Below are positions 1-5,299 of a stretch of 5,299 nucleotides of DNA, piece by piece. Made by a program: the position numbers and the translations under genes. Under the pieces are notes generated by a model. The model was not told where the DNA came from, made no database searches, and was given only the letters and a program-made list of their open reading frames with translations. Every line of letters begins with the position of its first letter. The first letter of the stretch is position 1. Source of the stretch: Gammaproteobacteria bacterium (lineage in GTDB: Bacteria; Pseudomonadota; Gammaproteobacteria; Pseudomonadales; Halieaceae); assembly GCA_029859085.1 (NCBI GenBank), contig JAOUDU010000242.1:1-5299 (forward strand), read 5' to 3'.

Positions 1-1065
1 GATGATGCCGACGATGCTGCCCTTGGGCACAGTAAAGCTCACATGGTCGAACAGCACGCGATCGCCGTAGGTCTTGCGCAGGTCCTTTACCTCGATCACC
101 TTGTCGCCGAGGCGCGGCCCGGGGGGAATATAGATCTCGTTGGTCTCGTTGCGGCTCTGGAATTCCTGGGACTGCAGTTCCTCGAAGCGCTGCAGGCGGG
201 CCTTGCTCTTGGCCTGCCTGCCCTTGGGGTTGGAGCGCACCCACTCCAGCTCGGCCTTGATCGCGTGCTGGTGGGAGGCCTCCTGCCGTTTCTCCTGGGC
301 CAGGCGCTGTTCCTTGGCCTCCAGCCAGTCGGAGTAATTGCCCTCGTAGGGAATGCCGCGGCCCCGGTCCAGTTCCAGGATCCAGCCGGCGGCATTGTCG
401 AGGAAGTAGCGGTCGTGGGTGATGGCCACCACGGTGCCGGGGAAATCGTGCAGGAAGCGCTCGAGCCAGGCCACGCTCTCGGCATCGAGGTGGTTGGTGG
501 GCTCATCCAGCAGGATCATGTCCGGGTTGGACAACAGCAGTCGGCACAGTGCGACCCGGCGGCGCTCGCCCCCCGACAGGGTGGCGACATCCGCGTCCCA
601 GGGCGGCAGGCGCAGCGCGTCGGCCGCCACTTCCAGGCGGTGATCCAGGTTGTGGGCGTCGGTGGCCTCGATAATATCCTCCAGGCGCGCCTGTTCCTTG
701 GCCAGCGCGTCAAAATCCGCGTCCGGCTCGGCGTAATCGGTGTACACCTGCTGCAGTCGGGCGAGGGCGTCGACCGCCTCCTGCAGCCCCTCTTCCACGT
801 TGCCCCGCACGTTCTTGTCCGGGTTCAGCTGGGGCTCCTGGGGCAGGTAGCCGATCTTGATGCCGGGCTGGGGCCTGGCTTCCCCCAGGATATCGGTGTC
901 GATCCCCGCCATGATCCGCAGCAGGGTAGATTTGCCGGAACCATTCAGGCCCAGCACGCCGATCTTGGCGCCCGGGAAGAAGGACAGGGAGATATTCTCA
1001 AGGATGGTTTTCTTGGGTGGCACAACTTTGCCAACCCGATTCATGGTGTAAACGTACTGGGCCAT
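1..1065 (-). CDS. ettA: Energy-dependent translational throttle protein EttA (ABC-F ATPase), 3'-truncated by the window edge
   Basis: This is the N-terminal 355 residues of EttA, a cytosolic ABC-F protein. The family binds the ribosomal E site and, depending on ATP/ADP ratio, gates entry of 70S initiation complexes into elongation. Translating back from ATG at 1065 gives MAQYVYTMNRVGKVVPPKK, the usual EttA start. Visible in order: Walker A GLNGSGKST (39-47), an inserted acidic helical arm (about 95-140), the signature LSGGERRR (163-170), Walker B ILLDEPTNHLD with catalytic Glu188, and the switch His217 in AITHDR. A basic inter-domain linker follows (about 240-322; KGRQAKSKARLQRFEEL, then RNETN), matching the P-site-tRNA-interacting motif. 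The second ABC domain begins near 324 and is cut before its Walker A. Full EttA is about 555 residues, so roughly 200 are missing only because the window ends. The frame is open throughout. No strong Shine-Dalgarno precedes the ATG. It lies 117 bp downstream of the transglutaminase gene and has its own likely promoter. Confidence 0.97.
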   Translation of the reverse strand, partial: MAQYVYTMNRVGKVVPPKKTILENISLSFFPGAKIGVLGLNGSGKSTLLRIMAGIDTDILGEARPQPGIKIGYLPQEPQLNPDKNVRGNVEEGLQEAVDALARLQQVYTDYAEPDADFDALAKEQARLEDIIEATDAHNLDHRLEVAADALRLPPWDADVATLSGGERRRVALCRLLLSNPDMILLDEPTNHLDAESVAWLERFLHDFPGTVVAITHDRYFLDNAAGWILELDRGRGIPYEGNYSDWLEAKEQRLAQEKRQEASHQHAIKAELEWVRSNPKGRQAKSKARLQRFEELQSQEFQSRNETNEIYIPPGPRLGDKVIEVKDLRKTYGDRVLFDHVSFTVPKGSIVGII

Positions 1066-1100
1066 TGTTCGACTCGCGCGGGGAAAACGACAAGCCGCGG

Positions 1101-1109
1101 ATTCTAGCA
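1101..1109 (-). promoter_or_regulatory. Probable extended -10 promoter of ettA
   Basis: On the minus strand the sequence reads TGCTAGAAT, matching the extended -10 pattern TGnTAnAAT; the hexamer TAGAAT is at 1106-1101. No good -35 box lies 16-18 bp upstream, which is typical of extended -10 promoters. Transcription would start near 1094, giving a leader of about 28 nt before the ettA ATG at 1065. This is a motif match and has not been shown experimentally. It supports ettA as a separate transcription unit. Confidence 0.55.
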
Positions 1110-1157
1110 GAAAGTGCGGCCCTGTGGCGCCAGTCCAAAGCGTGGCGGAAGCTGCCG

Positions 1158-1173
1158 GGCCCACCGGCGGGCC
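1158..1173 (-). terminator. GC-rich hairpin after the transglutaminase stop, possible weak terminator
   Basis: The minus strand reads GGCCCGCCGGTGGGCC: a 5-bp perfect stem (GGCCC/GGGCC), extendable to 6 bp with a G-U pair, and a tight loop. It begins about 10 nt past the transglutaminase TGA. No U-run follows, so it is not a canonical intrinsic terminator. It could slow polymerase, protect the 3' end, or simply be a chance hairpin in GC-rich DNA. Confidence 0.25.
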
Positions 1174-1182
1174 GCGCGGCGG

Positions 1183-2070
1183 TCAGCTGTCCTCGATTCG
1201 ACTGACATCCACTGACACTTCGAGTATAGGCATCGAACCCCCGCCGAAGATGACCCCTTTCACCGGCGTCACGTCGAGGTAGTCGCGCCCGAACGCGGTA
1301 ACGATATGCTGGGTCCCGGCGATGGAGTTGTTGGTGGGGTCGAACTCAACCCAGCCCTCCTCCGGGCAGAAATAGGCCACCCAGGCGTGGGTCGCATCCG
1401 CCCCCACCAGTTTTTTCTCACCCGGCTTGGGCAGGGTCTCGATATAGCCCGAGACATACTTGGCGGGAATGCCCAGGGCGCGCAGGCAACCCACCTGCAG
1501 GTGGGCGAAATCCTGGCAGACGCCGCGCTTGTGCGCGAGCACATCCTCCAGCGGAGTGGCGATGGTGGTGAAGCCCGGGTCGTAGGCGAAGTCTGTGAAA
1601 ATCCGCTTGGTCAGGTCGTGCACGCAGGACCTGAGCGAGCGGTCGGCATGAAACGAGGGGCGGGCGTACTCCGCCAGGGCCGCACTGGCTTCGACCATCG
1701 GCGAATTGAGCAGGAACTCGCGGGCATCGAGCGCGGCCCTGGAATGTGCGCTGGCGATGGACTCCAGCGCGTGGCCATAGGATTCACCCAGGTCCAGGTC
1801 CAGCATCCGGTCGACATCATTGATCTGGACTTCGCTGTCGGCGGTGATAACCAGCTCGGTATGGGGCTTCTGGATTTCGAAATGGAAGCACTTGTTGCCG
1901 AAATAGTCCGTGCGCTTGTGGGTCACCGAGGGTGTCGGTGAAACCGTAATGCGATTTTTCAGGCAGCGCTGGCGCTCGGTATCCCGCGGCACCACGTTGG
2001 CAAGGTTGTAGCAGTGGCTGACCCGGCCGGAATACTTGTAGCGAGTGATGTGGCGGACCCGGAAGCGCAT
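1183..2070 (-). CDS. Transglutaminase-like cysteine peptidase/amidase family protein
   Basis: This 295-residue protein has the two-part layout of small bacterial transglutaminase-family proteins. An N-terminal beta-rich domain (about 1-85, starting MRFRVRHITRYKYSGRVSH) is followed by a transglutaminase core. The full catalytic triad is visible: Cys185 in KRGVCQDFAHL, His228 in DATHAWV and Asp244 in WVEFDPTNN. Members of this fold hydrolyse or transfer amide/isopeptide bonds; the substrate here is unknown. I see no signal peptide or membrane segment, so it is probably cytosolic. A TTG one codon upstream (2073) is possible, but the ATG at 2070 fits the family start and shares one base with the upstream stop (TGATG). 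That points to translational coupling with the ATP-grasp/alpha-E gene. A GGGGGT stretch 8 nt before the ATG is an imperfect Shine-Dalgarno. The length is normal for the family and there is no frameshift. The family call is firm; the role in an amide-bond pathway is inferred from neighbours. Confidence 0.93.
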   Translation of the reverse strand: MRFRVRHITRYKYSGRVSHCYNLANVVPRDTERQRCLKNRITVSPTPSVTHKRTDYFGNKCFHFEIQKPHTELVITADSEVQINDVDRMLDLDLGESYGHALESIASAHSRAALDAREFLLNSPMVEASAALAEYARPSFHADRSLRSCVHDLTKRIFTDFAYDPGFTTIATPLEDVLAHKRGVCQDFAHLQVGCLRALGIPAKYVSGYIETLPKPGEKKLVGADATHAWVAYFCPEEGWVEFDPTNNSIAGTQHIVTAFGRDYLDVTPVKGVIFGGGSMPILEVSVDVSRIEDS

Positions 2071-2072
2071 CA
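2068..2072 (-). promoter_or_regulatory. TGATG stop/start overlap coupling the ATP-grasp/alpha-E and transglutaminase genes
   Basis: On the minus strand the TGA ending the fusion gene (2072-2070) shares its A with the ATG of the transglutaminase gene (2070-2068). Such one-base overlaps usually allow a terminating ribosome to reinitiate. They imply one mRNA and linked expression of the two proteins. The overlap is read directly; the coupling is inferred. Confidence 0.75.
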
Positions 2073-4667
2073 ATTCAGACCCCCGGAGATGGTCGCCAGC
2101 AGTTGCTGGGTATCGGTGCGGTGATCGAAATGCTTGTCGCTGATCAGGGTGTTGAAGTCCAGCAGGAGTTGGTCCAGATCCGTCAGCAACTCTTCCATGG
2201 CCGGCCTTTTGCCGTCCTCAATTGCCAGCAGTTGCGGCAGCCGCGCGAGCTTCAGCCGTGTTACCGCATCGAGCAGGGTGCGCTCCTCCTCTTCCAGCGT
2301 GCTGCTGGCGGGATTCATCCCGGGTAATTCGACGAGATGCTGCCGCAGGCGTTCGAGCTGGAATATCAGCGAGCGCGGGTTGCTCGAGTCGAGCATGACC
2401 AGCTCCAGTGCCAGTTCGATGCCGGCCCGCTGGCGGCTCCGGCGGCGGTAGGTGATCACGACATCCATGGTGGTCAGCAGCGCCATCAGCAGGGTCGACC
2501 TGTCCGCCTCGCCGGCCACTGGCGCGGTCAGGATCCTGAGGGTCGTGATGATCTGTTCCGCGCGCTCCACCCGCTTGCCCAGCTCCATGAAACGCCAGCC
2601 TACGCTGCGCACCATGTTTTCCTGCATCAGCCCCGACAATGCCACGAGACCGGTGACCAGCGGGTCGAGGGCTTCCTCGGGCGCAGATGACAGGCCTCCC
2701 GCGAGGGCGGCGTCCAGGCCGTCCAGCTCATCGTGCAGGTCATTGATGACGCGCAGGGTGTCGGTAGAGAGCAGTTCCTTTGATTCCTCGGCGCTGGCGA
2801 GCATGGCGTTCAGGGTGGACTTGATGCTGCCGACCCTGCCGCCATCCTGGATGACTCGCAGCAGTTCCTTATCCGGGCTGGCGAGAAGGGCGTCGGGCGC
2901 ATCGACGAAACCAGGCTGGGTCCCGGTAACCAGGGTGACGGTTTGCAGCAGGATGCGCTCGGCGTCCAGGGTCAGGGGCATCTCGCCATTGAGCAGCACG
3001 AACACTGTCCGCAGCAGGCGCAGCCCCGCCTCGCCCCGCTCGGCATACCGGCCCATCCAGTACAGGTTTTCCACCACCCGGCTGGGAAGGCTCACCAGGC
3101 CCGAATCCAGGGTCGTGCCCAGGGCGTCCGGTGTGGCCTCGCTCTGGACGAAACGCTCGGGTTCGGTGGCGGTTACCCATGTGTCCTTGCTGGCGCTGCC
3201 GGATTGCATGCTGATGACACCGCCACCGGGGCGGTTGCCGATCCTGGTCATGCCCCCGGGCATCACCATGTAGGAGCTGTCGGTGGCAACCGAATAGGTC
3301 CGCAGAATGGCGGGACGGGGTTGGAGTGCGCGCTCGGTAAACGTCGGCAGGTGGCTTTTATCCACCCGCTCCTGGCCGACAAACTGGTGGGGAGTCTTAT
3401 GAATCGTGGCCAGCAACGCCGAACGCTGTTCCGGGTTCAGGTCCCCGCCCCAGACGCTGACCAGTCCGCTGCCCCGGAAGATCGGCTTGACAATCAGCTG
3501 GTGGATATTGCCAGTCACGAATTGCAGGTCATCCGTGTCGCCGCACCAGTAGGTTTTGACCGAGGCCAGGCGGGGCTCGCGGCCCAGCAGGCATTTACTG
3601 ATTTCCGGCAGGAACTTGAGCAGTATCGGGTTCTCCAGCACGCCGGACCCCAGCGGGTTTACCACGACCACCCGGCCATTGCGGATGACTTCAAGCAGGC
3701 CCGGTACTCCCATGCGAGAGTCACTGCGCAACTCCACCGGGTCGCATAACAGGTCGTCCACCCGGCGCAGGAGCACGTCCACCCGGGTCAGTCCGTCGAG
3801 GGATTTCATCCACAGGAAGCCGTTGCGAACCACCAGGTCGCCACTTTGCACGAGAGGCAGGCCGAGGTAATTCGCCAGGTAGGCATACTCGAAACGGGTC
3901 TCGTCCTGGCCGCCGTGTGTGAGCAGTGCGATACAGGGCAGATCGTCGGTTGGGGACAGTGAGGTCAGCTTCAGTCGCAGCCGCTGGTAGAAACTGGCGA
4001 TACGATGGACGTGGCTCTCGCGGTAGATGCTGGGGAATACCCGCGACATCACCATGCGGTTTTCCAGCACATAGCCAGCGCCGCTGGGCGCCTGGGTGCG
4101 GTCCGAGAGCACACACATACTGCCGTCGGCCTGGCGGACCATGTCTGCCGCATGCAGGACCAGTTCGTGTTCCCCGGGCAGCTGTATACCCTGGCAGGCG
4201 CGCAGGAATCCGTTGTGGGAGAACAGCGCCTCCGGTGGCAGCGCACCGTGGCGCAGCAGCGTGCGCGGGCCATAGAGATCCCGCAGTATCAGGTTGAAGA
4301 GCTCCGCACGCTCCAGCAGGCCGGCCTCGATGCGGGCCCAGTCCTCGCTGCCGATGATGTAGGGTACGGCATCGAGTTCCCAGGCATTGCCCGGGCCGTT
4401 TACCTGGCCGTACAGGTTATAGGTGGCGCCGTCATCCCGCAGGATCCGCTGGATTTTTTCCTCGCGCTCTTGCAGCAGCTGCGGGCCCAGGTCGCGAAAA
4501 CTGGTGAGCAGGTATTGCCACTGCGGCTTGATGCTGCCGTCTGCCGCATGGACCTCGTCCAGAAGGCCGGCCGGGACGCCATAGGCCAGGGGCTCGGGGG
4601 CGGCCGGCAGACCCTGGGTCTGCCCCTGGGTCTGGATCAGGCCTGGTGACGGGCTGGGATTTGACAC
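2070..4667 (-). CDS. Circularly permuted ATP-grasp (DUF404/DUF407) fused to alpha-E domain (DUF403)
   Basis: This 865-residue protein joins two families that are often separate adjacent genes of about 480 and 310 residues. Residues about 45-445 form a circularly permuted type 2 ATP-grasp, expected to make an amide bond from a carboxylate and an amine using ATP. Family blocks seen are DRTQAPSGAGYVLENR (189-204), RRVDDLLCDPVELR (301-314), VVNPLGSGVLENP (335-347) and LIVKPIFRGSG (391-401). A Gly/Ser/Thr-rich stretch follows (about 465-525). Residues about 526-860 are the all-helical alpha-E domain: LPSRVVENLYWMGRYAERGE (527-546), WRFMELGKRVERAEQI (691-706), TYRRRSR (739-745) and NPRSLIFQLERLRQHL (763-778). 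Alpha-E has no proven activity. The start is GTG at 4667, with AGGA 7 nt upstream; no ATG occurs before residue 176. The first 25 residues are low-complexity, with a QTQG repeat. No frameshift is seen. The stop overlaps the transglutaminase start. Acceptor and donor substrates cannot be read from the sequence. Confidence 0.93.
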   Translation of the reverse strand: MSNPSPSPGLIQTQGQTQGLPAAPEPLAYGVPAGLLDEVHAADGSIKPQWQYLLTSFRDLGPQLLQEREEKIQRILRDDGATYNLYGQVNGPGNAWELDAVPYIIGSEDWARIEAGLLERAELFNLILRDLYGPRTLLRHGALPPEALFSHNGFLRACQGIQLPGEHELVLHAADMVRQADGSMCVLSDRTQAPSGAGYVLENRMVMSRVFPSIYRESHVHRIASFYQRLRLKLTSLSPTDDLPCIALLTHGGQDETRFEYAYLANYLGLPLVQSGDLVVRNGFLWMKSLDGLTRVDVLLRRVDDLLCDPVELRSDSRMGVPGLLEVIRNGRVVVVNPLGSGVLENPILLKFLPEISKCLLGREPRLASVKTYWCGDTDDLQFVTGNIHQLIVKPIFRGSGLVSVWGGDLNPEQRSALLATIHKTPHQFVGQERVDKSHLPTFTERALQPRPAILRTYSVATDSSYMVMPGGMTRIGNRPGGGVISMQSGSASKDTWVTATEPERFVQSEATPDALGTTLDSGLVSLPSRVVENLYWMGRYAERGEAGLRLLRTVFVLLNGEMPLTLDAERILLQTVTLVTGTQPGFVDAPDALLASPDKELLRVIQDGGRVGSIKSTLNAMLASAEESKELLSTDTLRVINDLHDELDGLDAALAGGLSSAPEEALDPLVTGLVALSGLMQENMVRSVGWRFMELGKRVERAEQIITTLRILTAPVAGEADRSTLLMALLTTMDVVITYRRRSRQRAGIELALELVMLDSSNPRSLIFQLERLRQHLVELPGMNPASSTLEEEERTLLDAVTRLKLARLPQLLAIEDGKRPAMEELLTDLDQLLLDFNTLISDKHFDHRTDTQQLLATISGGLN
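4612..4634 (-). repeat. Two-copy 12-bp tandem repeat in the 5' end of the ATP-grasp/alpha-E gene
   Basis: The plus-strand 11-mer CCCTGGGTCTG occurs at 4612-4622 and again at 4624-4634, a 12-bp period. In the protein it gives the doubled QTQG within IQTQGQTQGL (11-20). It is in frame and lies in a variable, probably disordered N-terminal tail, so it is likely a small duplication without functional weight. Confidence 0.7.
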
Positions 4668-4674
4668 ACGGAAT

Positions 4675-4678
4675 TCCT
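4675..4678 (-). promoter_or_regulatory. Shine-Dalgarno that fixes the GTG start of the ATP-grasp/alpha-E gene
   Basis: The minus strand reads GCAGGAATTCCGT before the GTG at 4667. AGGA sits 7 nt upstream of it, an ideal spacing. Because the frame has no ATG until residue 176, well inside the conserved domain, this site is the main support for GTG initiation. Confidence 0.7.
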
Positions 4679-4736
4679 GCTGCGGTGTTGGGGGCGACCT
4701 GGGCCCGCTGGCCCGCCGCTTCTTATCCTGCGCACC

Positions 4737-4767
4737 ATTATATACGCATTACCCGGACCGCAACCAA
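4737..4767 (-). promoter_or_regulatory. Probable sigma70-type promoter of the ATP-grasp/alpha-E - transglutaminase operon
   Basis: A perfect TATAAT -10 box occupies 4742-4737 on the minus strand. The -35 is ambiguous: TTGGTT (4767-4762) has a 19-bp spacer, and overlapping TTGCGG (4763-4758) has a 15-bp spacer; neither is optimal. Transcription would start near 4730, with a leader of about 62 nt to the GTG at 4667. A strong -10 with a poor -35, set inside an inverted repeat, could mean regulation by a bound protein. The -10 is seen directly; activity is inferred. Confidence 0.6.
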
Positions 4768-4780
4768 TCCGGGTCCGGGT
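4751..4780 (-). repeat. Perfect 9-bp inverted repeat between the DUF2126 gene and the next promoter
   Basis: The arms are ACCCGGACC (4751-4759) and GGTCCGGGT (4772-4780), separated by a 12-base spacer. The repeat starts 9 bp beyond the stop of the DUF2126 gene, so as RNA it would form a strong hairpin at that gene's 3' end. No U-run follows on the minus strand, so it is not a standard intrinsic terminator. The spacer holds the candidate -35 box of the downstream promoter, so it could equally be an operator. Both readings are inference. Confidence 0.6.
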
Positions 4781-4788
4781 TTCGCGCG

Positions 4789-5299
4789 CTACCGCCGCCG
4801 CGGGCTGCGCATGTCGAGAATGTAGGGATATTCCCCCGGTGATTCCTCCGGCGGCGGCTCCATCGGCCTGGGTATGGTGTGGCTGGGGAAGAACTCCCGC
4901 AGCGCATTCACCTCCGGCTGGGGCAGGAAGGGTCCCTGGGTATGGCTGACCGTGTCGAAACGGTTGATGCGCCGGGCCTCGGCCTCCAGCGAGTTGACCG
5001 GGAAAGTTTCATAGCTGCGCCCGCCCGGGTGTGACACATGGTATGTACAGCCACCGATGGAGCGTCCGTTCCAGGTGTCTATCAGGTCGAACACCAGGGG
5101 CACGTGCACGCCAATCAGGGGATGCAGCGCAGATGGCGGCTGCCAGGCGCGGTAGCGCACCCCCCCCACATATTCACCGTGGCGGCCGGTGCTGAGCATG
5201 GGCACCCGGCGACCGTTGCAGGACAGCACATAGCGGCCCTCGGTCAGCCCGGTGGCCTTCAGCTGCAGGCGCTCCACCGAGGAATCGACATAGCGCGAG
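4789..5299 (-). CDS. DUF2126-type large transglutaminase-family protein, C-terminal fragment (5' end beyond window)
   Basis: This is the last 169 residues of a protein matching the C-terminal end of DUF2126 proteins. These are large (about 1,100 residues) and carry a transglutaminase-like domain at the N terminus. Conserved blocks here are [11 protein letters not shown] (2-12), CNGRRVP (27-33), [17 protein letters not shown] (44-60), [20 protein letters not shown] (74-93) and ETFPVN (97-102). The frame stays open to the window edge. An internal GTG at 5277 could be taken as a start, but the conserved residues before it show the gene continues upstream. The tail is Pro/Glu-rich, then [14 protein letters not shown] with a basic end before TAG. 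The transglutaminase core itself is off-window, so its catalytic residues cannot be checked. A DUF2126 protein next to an ATP-grasp/alpha-E gene and a small transglutaminase is a recurrent arrangement, supporting a shared pathway. Its biochemical role is not established. Confidence 0.88.
   Translation of the reverse strand, partial: SRYVDSSVERLQLKATGLTEGRYVLSCNGRRVPMLSTGRHGEYVGGVRYRAWQPPSALHPLIGVHVPLVFDLIDTWNGRSIGGCTYHVSHPGGRSYETFPVNSLEAEARRINRFDTVSHTQGPFLPQPEVNALREFFPSHTIPRPMEPPPEESPGEYPYILDMRSPRRR

Noticed and set aside
43..1107. 354-codon plus-strand open frame
   Set aside because: It is antisense to ettA, which has every expected ABC-F motif on the minus strand. The plus-strand product is Leu/Gly/Val-rich without recognisable motifs, as expected for the shadow of a GC-rich gene.
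1158..1173. Canonical rho-independent terminator for the cluster
   Set aside because: The stem is GC-rich but no U-run follows, so it is listed only as a possible weak terminator.
1306..1941. 211-codon plus-strand open frame
   Set aside because: It lies wholly antisense to the transglutaminase gene, whose triad and family blocks are intact, and shows no motif of its own.
2071..2073. TTG as the start of the transglutaminase gene
   Set aside because: It adds only one residue. The adjacent ATG at 2070 fits the family N terminus and forms a clean TGATG junction.
2452..3749. Two overlapping long plus-strand open frames (273 and 268 codons)
   Set aside because: Both are antisense to the ATP-grasp/alpha-E gene. 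Their products are Ser/Arg-rich or Gln/Gly/His-rich and low in complexity, typical of shadow frames in high-GC DNA.
4005..4649. 214-codon plus-strand open frame
   Set aside because: It is antisense to the conserved N-terminal part of the ATP-grasp domain and has no plausible domain or ribosome binding site.
5275..5277. GTG as the true start of a 162-residue protein
   Set aside because: The same frame continues to the window edge with conserved DUF2126 residues (RYVDSS) before this codon, so it is internal to a larger gene.

Overview
The window is compact, GC-rich bacterial DNA. All four recognisable genes are on the minus strand, so transcription runs from the right edge to the left edge. 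The EttA sequence is very close to the gammaproteobacterial form (for example the start MAQYVYTMNRVGKVVPPKK and a catalytic Glu at residue 188, as I recall for E. coli EttA). Together with the high GC content, this suggests a high-GC gammaproteobacterium, possibly a marine or environmental one. The lineage is an inference, not something the sequence proves.

Layout in order of transcription. (1) 5299-4789: the C-terminal ~169 residues of a large DUF2126-type transglutaminase-family protein, whose 5' part lies beyond the right edge. (2) 4788-4668: a 121-bp spacer with a perfect 9-bp inverted repeat, a consensus TATAAT -10 box and a Shine-Dalgarno sequence. (3) 4667-2070: an 865-residue fusion of a circularly permuted ATP-grasp domain and an alpha-E (DUF403) domain, starting at GTG. 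(4) 2070-1183: a transglutaminase-like cysteine peptidase/amidase with an intact Cys-His-Asp triad, coupled to the fusion gene by a TGATG stop/start overlap. (5) 1182-1066: a 117-bp spacer with a GC-rich hairpin and an extended -10 promoter. (6) 1065-1: the first 355 codons of ettA, cut by the left edge just before the second Walker A motif.

Genes 1, 3 and 4 form a known but functionally unresolved neighbourhood: two transglutaminase-like proteins, a circularly permuted ATP-grasp and alpha-E. Comparative genomics has proposed that it makes and trims or cross-links an amide-linked peptide or peptide tag: the ATP-grasp would form the amide bond and the transglutaminase-fold enzymes would cleave or transfer it. 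No substrate can be read from this sequence. The proteasome-like peptidase Anbu, often found with these genes, is not between the transglutaminase and ettA. EttA is a ribosome-associated translation factor with its own promoter and is probably an unrelated neighbour.

No gene-free stretch exceeds about 121 bases. I found no RNA genes, insertion sequences, CRISPR arrays or prophage signs. The long plus-strand open frames are antisense shadows of these genes.
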